From: Pseudomonas sp. GM84
Lineage (GTDB): Bacteria > Pseudomonadota > Gammaproteobacteria > Pseudomonadales > Pseudomonadaceae
Direction: 5' to 3'
Length of the DNA: 64,000 nt
Assembly (NCBI RefSeq): GCF_000282535.1
Contig: NZ_AKJC01000305.1
Coordinates: forward strand, 1 to 64,000
Positions 43,402 to 54,500 of the stretch are shown piece after piece. Each line of letters opens with the position of its first letter. Position 1 is the first letter of the stretch. Position numbers and translations under genes: made by a program. The notes under the pieces were generated by a model. That model ran no database searches. It had not been told where the DNA came from and saw only the letters and a list, made by a program, of their open reading frames with translations.

Positions 43402-44985
43402 GTGAGCGTACGCATCTCTACTTCGCAGTTCTACAACACCAACCAGGCCAACTATCAGCGCAACTTCGCCAACGCCGTGAAGGCTCAGCAGGAGGCCAGC
43501 GATGGTATCCGCGTGCGGTCGGCCAAGGACGACCCGGTTGGTGCGGCGCGCCTGCTGCAGCTGGAGCAGCAGCAGAACATGCTCAGCCAGTACCAGGGCA
43601 ACATCACCAGCGTGCGCAATGCGCTGGGCACTGCCGAAAGTACCCTGAATTCGATCGGTACCATCCTGCAGCGGGTCAACGAACTGGCCGTCAGCTCGGG
43701 CAACGGTACCTTCACCGATGCCGACCGCAAGGCCAATGCCGATGAGCTGGCGTCGCTGGAAGACCAACTGTTCACCCTCATGAACAGCAAGGACGAGAAC
43801 GGCAAATACCTCTTCTCTGGCTCCAAGGGCGATACACCGCCCTACGTGCGCAATGCCGACGGCACCTACAGCTACCAGGGCGACCAGAGCAAGCTCAACC
43901 TGCAGGTGGGTGACATGCTCACCCTGGCGGCCAACGAGACCGGTTATGACGCCTTCGAACAGGCCCTCAACACCAGTCGCAGCGAGACCCGGCTGACCGC
44001 ACCGGCCACCGACGATGGCCGCATCAGCCTGTCCAACGGCCAGGTTTCCGGCAATTCGACCTACAACGATCGCTTCCGCAGTGGGGAGCCGTACAAGATC
44101 GAGTTCATCAGCAGCACCGAGTACAAGATCACCGACGCCAACAACAACGACGTCACCCTGGAGGCGAGCCAGGGCGGCAAGTTCGATCCTGGCGTCGACA
44201 ACGGCACCATCAGCTTCCGCGGTGTCGATCTGCGCCTGGATATCACCTTCAAGGATGGCGACAAGGGCAATGAAGATGCTGCCATCGCTGGTCATACGTT
44301 CAGCTTGAGTTCCAAGGCCGATCAGGTCTCCGGCACGCGCAGCCCGGGCAACACGTCGTCGCAGCAGGTGACCGGTGCCACCATCACCGACCAGGCAGCC
44401 TACAAGGCCGCGTTCCCCTCCGGGGGGGCAGTGCTCAAGTTCACCGGCACCAGCACGTTCGAACTGTATGCCGCGCCGGTTACCGCTGACAGTCGTCCAG
44501 TCGCCTCCGGTGCCCTGGGCGGGCCGAACGGCACTACCGCTACGGCGGCTGGCGTCAGCTTCGAGCTCTCCGGAGCGCCGAATACGGGTGACTCGTTTGC
44601 TGTCAAAGTCGACACGCACCAGACCCAGAACGTCCTCGACACCATCAGCAAGTTGCGCACGGCGCTGAACAGCCCGGTCGACAACGATCCCGTTGCCCGG
44701 CAGAACTTCCTGGCTTCGCTGGATTCAGCCATCGGCAACATCGCCAGTGCCACCAACCAGGTATCGTCGTCGATCAGCGCCATTGGCGGTCGCGGCCAGG
44801 CGTTGGACGTGCAGGCCGAAACCAATGAAGCGCTGAGCGCCGAAAACACCAAGACGCAAAGCTCGATCCGTGAAAGCGACCCGGCGGAAGTGATGCTGCG
44901 CCTGCAGATGCAGACCAACATGCTGCAGGCTTCGTTGCAGGCGTACGCGAAGGTCGCTGGTCTGTCGCTGGTCAACTACATCTGA
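43402..44985 (+). CDS. flgL: Hook-filament junction protein FlgL (HAP3)
   Basis: 527-residue flagellin-like junction protein, longer than the enterobacterial form (about 317) through a central insertion. N-terminal flagellin-like helix (RISTSQFYNTNQANYQRNFANAVKAQQEASDGIRVRSAKDDPVGAARLL), C-terminal ENTKTQSSIRESDPAEVMLRLQMQTNMLQASLQAYAKVAGLSLVNYI. The GTG start follows AAGGAG with 9-base spacing. Last flagellar gene before the glycosylation island. Confidence 0.94.
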   Translation: MSVRISTSQFYNTNQANYQRNFANAVKAQQEASDGIRVRSAKDDPVGAARLLQLEQQQNMLSQYQGNITSVRNALGTAESTLNSIGTILQRVNELAVSSGNGTFTDADRKANADELASLEDQLFTLMNSKDENGKYLFSGSKGDTPPYVRNADGTYSYQGDQSKLNLQVGDMLTLAANETGYDAFEQALNTSRSETRLTAPATDDGRISLSNGQVSGNSTYNDRFRSGEPYKIEFISSTEYKITDANNNDVTLEASQGGKFDPGVDNGTISFRGVDLRLDITFKDGDKGNEDAAIAGHTFSLSSKADQVSGTRSPGNTSSQQVTGATITDQAAYKAAFPSGGAVLKFTGTSTFELYAAPVTADSRPVASGALGGPNGTTATAAGVSFELSGAPNTGDSFAVKVDTHQTQNVLDTISKLRTALNSPVDNDPVARQNFLASLDSAIGNIASATNQVSSSISAIGGRGQALDVQAETNEALSAENTKTQSSIRESDPAEVMLRLQMQTNMLQASLQAYAKVAGLSLVNYI

Positions 44986-45004
44986 TCCCTCTTTTTTAGC
45001 GACA

Positions 45005-45042
45005 CCCGCCGCCTGTCAGCCCGTCACGGGCTGGCAGGCGGG
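45005..45042 (+). other. Long hairpin between flgL and fgt1
   Basis: A 13-base-pair stem, GCCTGTCAGCCCG-TCA-CGGGCTGGCAGGC (45011-45039), extended by flanking CCC/GGG, lies between the flgL stop and the fgt1 start. It has no T-run after it (TTTTTT precedes it), so it is more likely an attenuating or mRNA-stabilising structure than a plain terminator. Confidence 0.6.
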
Positions 45043-45062
45043 CACACTGCAAGGTCTTCGCC

Positions 45063-48000
45063 GTGAATCAACAGACCCTCGTCAGCATCGCCATCCCTGC
45101 CTTCAACCCCGAATTCTTCCGCGCCACCCTGCTCAGTGCCATCAACCAGGACTATCCAGCGCTGGAAGTGCTGGTGTGCGACGACAGCCGCGACATGGAA
45201 ATTCAGGGTATCGTCGACGCCGTGATGGCCGAGACCGGAACGCCAATACGCTATATGCGCAACCCGCAGACGCTGGGCTTTGCGCGCAACCTGCTGGTGT
45301 GTCTGGAGCAGGCCAGGGGTGAGCTGATCAAGTTCCTTTGCGATGACGATCGCCTGTTCCCGGAGTGCGTTGGCCTGCAGGCCGACGTCATGAATCGGCA
45401 TGCCGATGTCAGCATGACCATCTGCCAGCGCATGCTGTGCGCCGCCGACGATGCCTTGCTGCCGCCCCGCATGCTCAATGCCGTGATGTGTCCGGAAGAT
45501 GCTGTGGTCAAGGGCAGTGATCTGCTCGAAGCGCTGGAGACCAATGCGCCCAATCTGTTTGGTGGGCTCAGCCATGCCCTGATGCGCCGAGCGCTGGTGG
45601 CCGAGTTCCTGCCGGCGTTGGCGCAGGACGGCCAGGGTTTTTCCGCGCGCCTGGACATGGCCTTGTACATCTGCCTGATGCGCCGTGGCAACCTGGGGCA
45701 TCTGGCACGCTTCCTGAGCATGGAGCGTCTGCACCCGGGGCGCCTGAGCCACCAGGCGAGCATGAGCATGGCATTCCCCACCGAGACCGACTGGATCAAA
45801 GCGATGCTTGCGGCCCGCGCCAGCGAGCCGGCACCCGCCACCGGCTGGGTGCGCTATCTGTCGCTGGACCGTTACCAAGGTGACCAAGGGGCGCCATGGG
45901 ACGAATACGAACTCAACCGTCTTTATGGGGCGCAGCAGGCTCGCCAGGCGCAACAGGTCGGTACGGACTGCTTGTCCTTCGATGAGGTGTATGCCCACTG
46001 GCTGGACTGTCGCGAGCTGACGGCCGCGCAGCTCAAGGCGCTGCCCAAGCGCATCGAGCAATGGGGGTGGCAACCTCGTATCGTCACGGTGATCCGGGCC
46101 GAGGCGGGTCAGGAGCAGGCGCTGCGCGCCACCCTCGACAGCCTCGCGGCTCAGTCCTATGCCCCTGCAGCAAGCTGGCTGCTCGCTGCCAACGAATTGG
46201 AGCTGGCAGGCAGCGCTGATATCGAACGTCTGCCGGTGCAGGGCAATGGGCTGGCCCAGTTGCAGGCGCGGCTGACGCGCTCGGACGATGCCGACTGGAT
46301 TTTCCTGTTGCACGCCGGCGACCGCCTGGTGCCCCATGCGCTGGCAATCATGGCCGAGCGCATGGCATTGCGCGATCGTGCGTGCATCTACGTCGACGAA
46401 GGCAGCCACGATTCGCTGCGTCCGACCCTGCCGATCTTCAAGCCGGACTTCAACCTCGACCTGATGCGCAGCCAGCCCTATGTCGGACGTCTGCTGGCGT
46501 TCGACTGCAAGGCCTTGCAAGAGATTGGCGGGTTCGCCGCGGACTTCGACATCCTGGCCCCCCACGACCTGCTCTGGCGCCTGGCCGAGCAAAAAGGCCT
46601 GCAGGCCATCGAGCACATCGACGAGCTGCTGGTGCATTGCCAGTGGGACTACGGCCAATGGCTGACCGACCCGCGTTGCGTGCGGCAGGCGCCACGGGTG
46701 GTCCAGGCGCATTTGCAGCGACTGGGCATCGATGCCGAGGTGGTGGGGGCGCAGGATGCTGCGTTGTGTCAGGTGACCTACCATCATCCGGGCCAAGCCT
46801 GGGTTTCGATCCTGGTAACCCTCGGGGCTGACCTGCAACAAACCATTCGTTGCGTCGAGTCGCTGTTCGAGCACAACCGCCATGAGCCGTTCGAGATCCT
46901 GCTGATTGCCTCGCCTGATACCCCCGCCGAGCTGCGCCAGTGGCTGCAGGCCATGCAGGGGCTGGGCAGTGAGCAGCTGCGCGTCATCGAAGTCGCCAGC
47001 AGCGACGCTGTGGCGCAGTTGAACGAAGCCAGCCGGGCCGCACGTGGCGACTACCTGTTGATGCTCGACAGCGCTTGCGTGGCCATTGATGCCCATTGGC
47101 TGAGCGAACTGTTGGCGCACGCGCAGCGTCCTGAGGTGGGGGCGGTCGCACCCAAGCTCTGTACCCTTGCCGGGGAAATTTTCAACGCAGGCCTGGTGCT
47201 GGGGCTGCATGGCGGTGTCAGCAGCCCCTTCGTCGGCATGCCCGCGAACAGCGGCGGTTACATGCACCGCCTCAATGCGGCGCAGAACTGGAGTGCACTG
47301 AGCCACGAATGCCTGCTGGTGCGACGCGAGCTGTTCGACGCCCTTGGCGGCTTCGACGTACAAGCGCTGCAGGGGGGACTGCAGGGGGCCGACCTGTGTC
47401 TGCGCATGCGCGAACAGGGCTACCTGGCAGTCTGGACACCCCACGCGGTACTGGCGCGCTGCGCCTCCAGCCGTGATGTGCGCGTCGATAGCCTGCGCAA
47501 GGCCCTGGACCGGGATAACTTCCATGAGCGCTGGCTGGCCAAGGTTGCCCGCGACCCTGCCTACAACCGCAATCTGAGCCTGAAGATGGCCAGCTTCAAC
47601 CTGGATGCCGGGTTGCGGCGCGGTTGGGACCCGTTCATCAGCCGCGTGCTGCCATCGGTGCTGGCGCTGCCGATCAACACCTCTGCGGTCGGGCATTATC
47701 GGGTGGCGCAGCCGTTCATGGAGCTGGAGCGCGCAGGATGGATCCAGGGACGCCTGGATTTCAGCACCCCGGAAATGATCGAGATCGAGCGCGAAAAGCC
47801 GGACGTGATGATCCTGCAATGCCGCTACACAGTGAACTCGATCGAAGAGATGACACGCTTCAAACGCCTGTCGAATGCCCGGCGCATCTACGAGATCGAT
47901 GACTACATCATCGAGGTGCCGAAGAAGAACGCGCACGCTCGCAACATGCCAGCCAACATGCGCGAACTGGTGACTCAGGGCATCGCCTTGTGTGACCGGG

Positions 48001-48635
48001 TGGTGGTGTCCACCCAGCCTCTGGCCGATGCGCTGTCGAGCCTGCACCACGACATCCGGGTGGTCCCGAACATGCTTGCCGCACCGCTGTGGGCGGGCCT
48101 GACCAGCAGGCGCCAGAGCAGTGTACGACCGCGTGTGGGCTGGGCCGGTGGCACCAGCCACCGAGGCGATCTGGAACTGCTGCTGGACGTGATCAAGGCC
48201 TTGGCGGACGAGGTCGACTGGGTGTTCTTCGGCATGTGCCCGGACCTGCTGCGGCCCTATGTGAAGGAATTTCACGCCGGTGTGCCATTGGCGCACTACC
48301 CGCAGAAGCTGGCCAGCCTTGACCTCGACCTGGCCTTGGCACCGCTTGAGCAGAACTTGTTCAACGACTGCAAGAGCAATTTGCGCCTGCTCGAGTACGG
48401 CGCTTGCGGATTCCCGGTGATTTGCACCGACACCAAGGCCTACGGAGGCTACCTGCCGTGCACGCGGGTGCGCGACAACACCCCTGAGCAGTGGCTGGAA
48501 GCGATCCGTATGCATCTGGACGACCCACAGGCGAGCTACCGGCAAGGCGACGCCTTGCGCGAAGTGGTATTGCGCGACTACGTGCTGATGCCACACCACC
48601 TGCAACAGTGGGCCAATGCCTGGCTGGCGGATTGA
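45063..48635 (+). CDS. fgt1: Giant multi-domain flagellin glycosyltransferase (Fgt1-like)
   Basis: 1190 residues. N-terminal GT2 domain (about 1-230; VSIAIPAFNPEFFRATLLSAINQDY, acidic motif CDDD at 93-96); a second, degenerate GT2-like segment (about 338-570); a third GT2-like domain (about 578-830; WVSILVTLGADLQQTIRCVESLFEHN); and a GT4/GT-B-like C-terminal domain (about 869-1190; TSAVGHYRVAQPFMELERAG, RVGWAGGTSHRGDLELLLDVIKAL, CKSNLRLLEYGACGFPVICTD). Position beside fliC and the domain plan match Fgt1 of P. syringae, which glycosylates flagellin. GTG 45063 follows AAGG at 45051-45054. It may be reached by read-through from the flgF operon. Confidence 0.82.
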   Translation: MNQQTLVSIAIPAFNPEFFRATLLSAINQDYPALEVLVCDDSRDMEIQGIVDAVMAETGTPIRYMRNPQTLGFARNLLVCLEQARGELIKFLCDDDRLFPECVGLQADVMNRHADVSMTICQRMLCAADDALLPPRMLNAVMCPEDAVVKGSDLLEALETNAPNLFGGLSHALMRRALVAEFLPALAQDGQGFSARLDMALYICLMRRGNLGHLARFLSMERLHPGRLSHQASMSMAFPTETDWIKAMLAARASEPAPATGWVRYLSLDRYQGDQGAPWDEYELNRLYGAQQARQAQQVGTDCLSFDEVYAHWLDCRELTAAQLKALPKRIEQWGWQPRIVTVIRAEAGQEQALRATLDSLAAQSYAPAASWLLAANELELAGSADIERLPVQGNGLAQLQARLTRSDDADWIFLLHAGDRLVPHALAIMAERMALRDRACIYVDEGSHDSLRPTLPIFKPDFNLDLMRSQPYVGRLLAFDCKALQEIGGFAADFDILAPHDLLWRLAEQKGLQAIEHIDELLVHCQWDYGQWLTDPRCVRQAPRVVQAHLQRLGIDAEVVGAQDAALCQVTYHHPGQAWVSILVTLGADLQQTIRCVESLFEHNRHEPFEILLIASPDTPAELRQWLQAMQGLGSEQLRVIEVASSDAVAQLNEASRAARGDYLLMLDSACVAIDAHWLSELLAHAQRPEVGAVAPKLCTLAGEIFNAGLVLGLHGGVSSPFVGMPANSGGYMHRLNAAQNWSALSHECLLVRRELFDALGGFDVQALQGGLQGADLCLRMREQGYLAVWTPHAVLARCASSRDVRVDSLRKALDRDNFHERWLAKVARDPAYNRNLSLKMASFNLDAGLRRGWDPFISRVLPSVLALPINTSAVGHYRVAQPFMELERAGWIQGRLDFSTPEMIEIEREKPDVMILQCRYTVNSIEEMTRFKRLSNARRIYEIDDYIIEVPKKNAHARNMPANMRELVTQGIALCDRVVVSTQPLADALSSLHHDIRVVPNMLAAPLWAGLTSRRQSSVRPRVGWAGGTSHRGDLELLLDVIKALADEVDWVFFGMCPDLLRPYVKEFHAGVPLAHYPQKLASLDLDLALAPLEQNLFNDCKSNLRLLEYGACGFPVICTDTKAYGGYLPCTRVRDNTPEQWLEAIRMHLDDPQASYRQGDALREVVLRDYVLMPHHLQQWANAWLAD

Positions 48636-48639
48636 ACCT

Positions 48640-48662
48640 TGGCACCCGCCCATGGCGGGCGC
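48640..48662 (+). other. Hairpin between fgt1 and fgt2
   Basis: GGCACCCGCC-CAT-GGCGGGCGCC stem (one mismatch) just after the fgt1 stop and 28 bases before the fgt2 start; no T-run, so probably not a terminator. Confidence 0.5.
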
Positions 48663-48689
48663 CGAACCAACAACATGAACAGGTGCCCT

Positions 48690-51416
48690 ATGGCCGAAAT
48701 CGCAACTGGGTCGCACAACGAAGTGACCGTCGTCCTGCTGGGGCATGATCAGGCAGACCATCGAGCGCGTGCCCTTCATTTCTATCGCCAGGCCGGTATC
48801 TCGTGCCTGGCGCTGGAGCCGCTGCAGGCTCAGACCCCAGGGGAGCAGTGCAGTGCGCAGCTGGCCCAGGCCCTGCGGCAGGTCAGCACACCATTCGTGG
48901 TCCTGACCCTGGATGCCGACTTCGTCCTGGCGTCGACGTTGCAGCAGGCCGTCACCGTGCTGCACGCACAACCTCAGGCCCAGGGTGCCCAAGGGTATGC
49001 GCTGGCCTATGCACCGGGTAACGCCCAGCTCGCCTATCACAAGATGGGCTCGGCGTTCGAGCCGCAGACAGCCTCGGATGCGCAGGCGCGCCTGCGTCAG
49101 TACGCCTTGGCCGGGCAACAGGCCTGGCGTGCAGTCTTGCGGGTCGAGGCATTGCAGCGGGCGCTCGACGCCTTGCCAGGCGAGCTTGATTTCGCCGCCT
49201 GGCGCGTGGCGCTTGCCTACGCACTGGTCGTCGAAGGCGCCATTGCCCCGCTGCCGCACACCGCCGTGATCTGTGAGTTGGCGCCGAGCAGGCTGACACC
49301 GGTGGCCCGCGAAGAACAGTTGAGCCACACCGTGCGCCGCTTGCGCGAATGGGACGGGCAGCGGCAAGGGCTGTGCGCCGACGAGTCCGGCTTCGCCGTG
49401 TTGAATCGCTTTGTACGCGCAACCTATGACCAGAGCGATGCGCCGCTGCTGTTCACCTCGCCCTGGGGCACGGTGATTGGCGAGCCGGACCGCGTGTTCG
49501 AGCCACGTCAGTATGTCGAGTTGCCCTACTACAACCGTGCACTGTTCGAGCAGTTGAGTGCACTGGAGTTTCTCTGCCATGTCTGGCCGACCGGCCAGGC
49601 GCATCGCCAGGCGCTGGAGGGCACGTGGGTGCGCCAGCGCGAGTTGTTGCAGGTGCATCCGAACGACACTGCCGAGACGCTTCAGCAGCGTTACTGGAAA
49701 GCGCTGGCGCTGGGCCTGTTCAACCTGGACGTATGCCAGCGGCTGGTGCCGACCCTGACCGGCAAGGACGATGCACTGCGCGCCCGCGAGCTGGGCGATT
49801 GGCTGGTGCGCCTGCAGGGCGTTCCTGGCGTGGACGGCAACGCCCTGCTGCGCAGCACGGTTTCTGGCCAGGTCCTCGACGTGCTGACTGCGTCGACACC
49901 CGACAAGGCCACGCAGCAACGCCTGCTGGCGCCGTTGAACAAGCGCTCGACTGCTCAGATCACCTTCGTGGTCAGCGATCTTGCGGACGACGACCTGGCC
50001 TTGCAGGCCACTTTCGACAGCCTGCTGGCCAGCGGCTTGCGCCAGTTCAAGCTGGTGGTGCTCAAGGGCGGCAAGCCGCCGGCGATCACCACCTCGCGCG
50101 ATACCCTGCATTTCGTTCAGGTCAATGAAAGCAACTGGGTCACTCACCTCAATCAGCAGGTGCGTCAGTTGAGCAGCGATTGGCTGTTGCTGCTGGACGC
50201 CGGCGATACCCTGGTCACGGGTGGTTTGCTGCGCCTGGAGAAGGAACTTGAGCAGGCCCAGGGCTGCCACGCCGTGTCTGCCAACGAAGTGCAACGCGAC
50301 GCGGACGGCCGCCTGCATGGCGTGGTTCGCCCAGGCAGCAATCTTGACCTGCTGCGCGCGCAACCCGGGTTGATGTCGCGGCATTGGTGCCTGCGCCGTC
50401 AGACCGTGGTGGAGCTGGGCGGCTTCAGTGAAACGTGCCGCCATGCGCTGGAGTTCGACTTGCTGCTGCGCCTGGTGGAACAGCAGGGGCAGGGTGGCCT
50501 TGCGCACATGGACGAATACCTTGTGGTCGGCCACCAGGCGACGGCCTCGCTGCAGGCTGACGCGCTGGTGACGCTCAAGCGCCACCTGACGTTGCTGGGC
50601 TATCGGGGTGAAGTGCATGATCAGGGCGAGGCGGGCCTGGTGGTTGACTACCGTCATTCCTCTACGCCGCTGGTGAGCATTCTGGTGGCAGCCGAGGGCA
50701 ATCTGCCGCGTCTGCAGGCGTGCCTGACCAGCGTCCTGCAGCGTACTCGTTACCCTCGATACGAGGTACGCGTAGCCTGCAGCGCCGAGCAGGCCGAAGC
50801 GACCGCCGCGGCACTGCAAGGGTTCGGCCAGCGCGTCGTGCTGTTGGCGGGCAAGGTGAGCGGGCGCGCTGACTTGCTCAACCTGGCGGCCCAGCAAGCA
50901 AGGGGTGAGCATCTGCTGTTGCTGGCCGAGCACTGTGAAGTGATTTCGCCGGCCTGGATCGAAGGGCTGCTCAATGAAGGGCTCAGGCCGGAAGTCGGGG
51001 TGGTGGGGGCGCGGTTGCTGGCACGCGATGGCACGGTTGTGCACGCCGGGTTCGACCTGCTGCAGGGGCCTGCCGTGCGTTCGCCGTGGCAAGGGTGGAC
51101 GTTGGCCGATTGCGCCAAGGCCCGTCATCCGGCGTCGGTGCGCAACTGCACCGCGGTATCGGCCGACTGCATGTTGCTCCGTCGCGATCTCTACGATCAC
51201 TGCGGCGGAGTGCAAGCGCTGCAAGCATTCGATGTGGATATCTGCCTGGCTGCCGCTGAGGCAGGGTTGCTGGTGGTCTGGACGCCGGTTGCGCAGGTGT
51301 TGGACGATGCGCCGAGACCGGTCGATCTGGCGGCCTGCGAAGCGCTGCAGGCGCGTTGGCCACAGGCGTTTGCCGGTAATTGGGCGAGTGATGATTTAAG
51401 CCCGCTGCGAAACTGA
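48690..51416 (+). CDS. fgt2: Giant multi-domain glycosyltransferase (Fgt2-like)
   Basis: 908 residues. Three consecutive GT2-like segments: about 10-300 (VTVVLLGHDQADHRARALHFYRQAGISCLALE), about 422-650 (QITFVVSDLADDDLALQATFDSLLASGLRQFKLVVL with LLLLDAGDTLV) and about 660-908 (PLVSILVAAEGNLPRLQACLTSVLQRTRYPRYEVRV). It lacks the GT-B C-terminal domain of its neighbour. From memory, P. syringae fgt2 occupies the same place and also acts on flagellin. ATG 48690 has AGGTG upstream; ATG 48675 and a TTG at 48639 are also in frame. Confidence 0.78.
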   Translation: MAEIATGSHNEVTVVLLGHDQADHRARALHFYRQAGISCLALEPLQAQTPGEQCSAQLAQALRQVSTPFVVLTLDADFVLASTLQQAVTVLHAQPQAQGAQGYALAYAPGNAQLAYHKMGSAFEPQTASDAQARLRQYALAGQQAWRAVLRVEALQRALDALPGELDFAAWRVALAYALVVEGAIAPLPHTAVICELAPSRLTPVAREEQLSHTVRRLREWDGQRQGLCADESGFAVLNRFVRATYDQSDAPLLFTSPWGTVIGEPDRVFEPRQYVELPYYNRALFEQLSALEFLCHVWPTGQAHRQALEGTWVRQRELLQVHPNDTAETLQQRYWKALALGLFNLDVCQRLVPTLTGKDDALRARELGDWLVRLQGVPGVDGNALLRSTVSGQVLDVLTASTPDKATQQRLLAPLNKRSTAQITFVVSDLADDDLALQATFDSLLASGLRQFKLVVLKGGKPPAITTSRDTLHFVQVNESNWVTHLNQQVRQLSSDWLLLLDAGDTLVTGGLLRLEKELEQAQGCHAVSANEVQRDADGRLHGVVRPGSNLDLLRAQPGLMSRHWCLRRQTVVELGGFSETCRHALEFDLLLRLVEQQGQGGLAHMDEYLVVGHQATASLQADALVTLKRHLTLLGYRGEVHDQGEAGLVVDYRHSSTPLVSILVAAEGNLPRLQACLTSVLQRTRYPRYEVRVACSAEQAEATAAALQGFGQRVVLLAGKVSGRADLLNLAAQQARGEHLLLLAEHCEVISPAWIEGLLNEGLRPEVGVVGARLLARDGTVVHAGFDLLQGPAVRSPWQGWTLADCAKARHPASVRNCTAVSADCMLLRRDLYDHCGGVQALQAFDVDICLAAAEAGLLVVWTPVAQVLDDAPRPVDLAACEALQARWPQAFAGNWASDDLSPLRN

Positions 51417-51496
51417 ACGCGATATCGCCCAAGCTATCCGCCGTATCGGCACGCGCGCCACTCAGGGCTAATAGACTTTGGGTGGCGTGGAGCGAA

Positions 51497-51528
51497 AAAA
51501 AACCGATGCCCCTAGGGGCATCGGTTTT
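51497..51528. terminator. Bidirectional terminator between convergent glycosyltransferase operons
   Basis: Near-perfect palindrome AAAACCGATGCCCC-TA-GGGGCATCGGTTTT with an eight-base A-run at its left edge, giving a T8 tail on the minus strand. It closes both fgt1-fgt2 and the seven-gene minus-strand operon. Confidence 0.92.
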
Positions 51529-51573
51529 CGACCCTCTGCGCTCACTATCCGGTGAGACGCTCAAGACACTGAA

Positions 51574-54500
51574 TCAAGCGGGTGCCCAGGCCATGAGGCA
51601 TAACGCTCGGTACTCAGCATCCATGAAACCGAAGCTGTGCGTTCTTTCACGCAATCGTTGCCCACTGGACTGCACCCTTTCCGGGGTTTCAAGGTAGTGG
51701 TCCAGGGCTTTCAGCCATTGGGCGGGCAGGTTGTCTACGTGGGACATCGGCCATTGTGCATAGCGTGCCTGTCGGTCGTTGCTGATGATGGCATGGCCGC
51801 ACGCACCATGGCGCAACGGCGCGAGACGATCGGCTCGCTTGGGGTCATCGCTCGCCGGATGCAGCACGATGTTCAGGCAAAGGCCCGAAAGGACTTCGGG
51901 TGACGAGCCAATGTCGCGGGAATAGACCTCGGTTGCCAGGGCAGCCAGGTGCGTCGGGACTTCCCCCCACAGGATCCAGTCAGCCTGATCGGCCCGTGCG
52001 CGTATTATCGGGTCGATGATCGGCAGTGTCTGGACACTGACATGGCAGCCGACGCGCGGTTTGCCGTTTACTGGCATCACTTCTGGCAATGCTTGCCAGT
52101 TGTTTGCCAGGCGGCACTCGCGAACCTGAACATCGCCATGCAACCCATACAGCCCAGCAGCTATTTCGGTGTTGGCAGCGATGACTCTATCGACCCAAGC
52201 CATGGCTTCATGCAGCAGCTCCCAAGCCTTGGGGCTGTCAGGCAGCTCAGCAACCTCGAGTACCTTGAAAGCCTGGCTGTAGCGGTAATCCCGGGCCATG
52301 ACTTCCAGGCGTCGGGCATCGGCAATGTGGTGGAAGACAATCACGTCGGGTTGCAGGCGTTGCAACTCCACGGTACTGAGCAAGGTGTTGCTCAGGTGGC
52401 CTTCTATCTGACCGTGTGCCTGCAGTTGCTGGAAGGCTAGCGTGCAACGCTGGGGGCTTTCACGGTCCGGGTGTACCAGTACGACTGGCAGAGGGCGCCA
52501 GTTCAAGGGGCGCCATGTCAGGCCATGCAGGGCAGGGAGCTCATGGCCACGACCACGCAGTGAAAGATTCTTGTTGTAGCAGGGGTCTCGCACCAGCGCG
52601 TCGAGCCATTTTTCGTAGAGGTTTTCTTCATCATGTCGCGCGCGCTGCTGGTTGTCCGGATGACGCAATGCATTGGTCCAGCCTTTGCCTTGCTCGTTGG
52701 CAACCATGGCGTGAGCGGCCCAGACATTAAGCAGGCCTTCGGCGCTGGCGCGCAGGCAGAGGTCGATATCCGCGTACCGCAGGGCGAATGCCTTTTCGTC
52801 CAGCCCACCCATGCTGATGAACAAGTTCCTGCGCATCATCAGGCACGCGCTGCTGACAGCACTGACGTTGCGGTCGACACGTAGACATTGCAGATAGCCA
52901 GGTTCGCTGTTTGGCAAACCGACAGCCGGGCTTGCCGCCGAGCCGTTCATGCCCAGTACCCAGCCGGCGTGGGCGACATTGCCACTGACGTCCAGCTGCT
53001 TGGCGCCTACGATACCCACCTCCGGGCGTTGGGCGTGGTTGAGCAGACGCTGGAGCCAATCGTCCTGAAAGATGACAGTGTCGTTGTCCAGCAGGACGAG
53101 GTAGTCGCCCACGGCATGGGAGGCGGCGAGGTTGTACAGGGCGCTCCGGTTGAGTGGTTGATCATCGCGCAGGACTTTGATCAGACCTTCGCCTGCGGTC
53201 ACCAACTGCTCCAGCCATGTCTGCAGGTCGGGGTTGCTGCTGGCGTGATCGACAATCAGTATCTCGAAAAACGCATAACTGCTCTTGGACAACACGCTTT
53301 CCACGCAGCGCTGTACCAGTTCCAGCTGATCGTGAACGGGAATGATGATGGAGACCGAAGGCTGTTGCTGGTGCCCATAATCGATCTGGTAGTGCCGGGT
53401 CGGTTCTTCCCGTACTTGCGCATGAGCGTATCCGCGCTCTGCCAGGTGGCGCTCGATGGCCGCACGTTCATCAGGGTTGCTGGTCATGTCAGGGCTGTTG
53501 CAGATGACCAGAGGTTCGTCGAGGTGACCGATGCCATCGAGACCGCTGGCCTCGATCAACCGCAGTATCGCTGCGAGCTCAAGTGCCCCTTGGAATTGCT
53601 CGTCGAAACCACCGACAGTCAGCAACAGGTCGCGCCGCAGCAGCCAGTGGCGTCCCATGATCAGCGGGAGGGAGAGCAGGTAGTCAAGGTTTATGTCAGG
53701 ACGGAATATCGGGCTGGAGCCATTTTCTGCACGATAGTATTCGTCGCAGTAGATCATTCGGCATGACTGCGCACCAGACAGCTCGAGATCGACCATCAGG
53801 CTGCCGCTAGGCAGTATTTCATCCCCGGCATCAAGCAACAGCAGCCAGTCACCGTCATCCTCGCGGGCTATCTGGTTCAATGCCCTGGCATCTGGAGTGG
53901 TATCCAGCCAGATGATGTTGGCCGGCAAGTCTGCCGGCATCGGCAGGTGGCTGATGACATAGGCGCGAAGCTTCAGCGGGCTGCTGGTACTCCAAAGGCG
54001 CAGGCTCTCGAGGGTGGCAGACAGTGCCTGCTGGTCGCGCTGGTGATCGTTGACCACGATGGTCAAACCGGTAGCACCGTGCAGATGCTGCCGGCGTTCA
54101 TCGACCAAGGCCTGTTGGGTGGGTGTCAGCAGGCGGTTGAGCAACCACTCGCGTACGGCCGGATTGCGGGTGGCGTCATGGTGGTCTGCCGCACTGCGCT
54201 GAGTGCGCGCGACGAAATGCTCCAGCTGTGGCCAGAACTCATCTTCCATATGCAGTAGGCGCTGGCGGGCCAATCCTACGGATTTTCGCGCCCGTTCAAG
54301 ACCGCCTTCTTCCTCATACATGGTCGTGCCCGCGTCGCCGATGTGTTCGGTGAAGGGGAGCGTTTTCACGTGACCGCCGCTCAGATAGACCACTGGGCAA
54401 CCACACATCAAGGCCATGGTGCAGGTTGCCGAGATTTCGTAGGAGTACAAGGTTTCCGCTGTTTTGAAGAGCTCAGCCAATTGCGGCAGCGTACGAGGAT

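Noticed and set aside
45024-51224. A 2066-codon open frame on the minus strand across fgt1 and fgt2
   Set aside because: It is antisense to two genes with clear glycosyltransferase homology. Its translation is rich in Gln, His, Arg and Ala with no recognisable domain, the usual product of high-GC codon bias.
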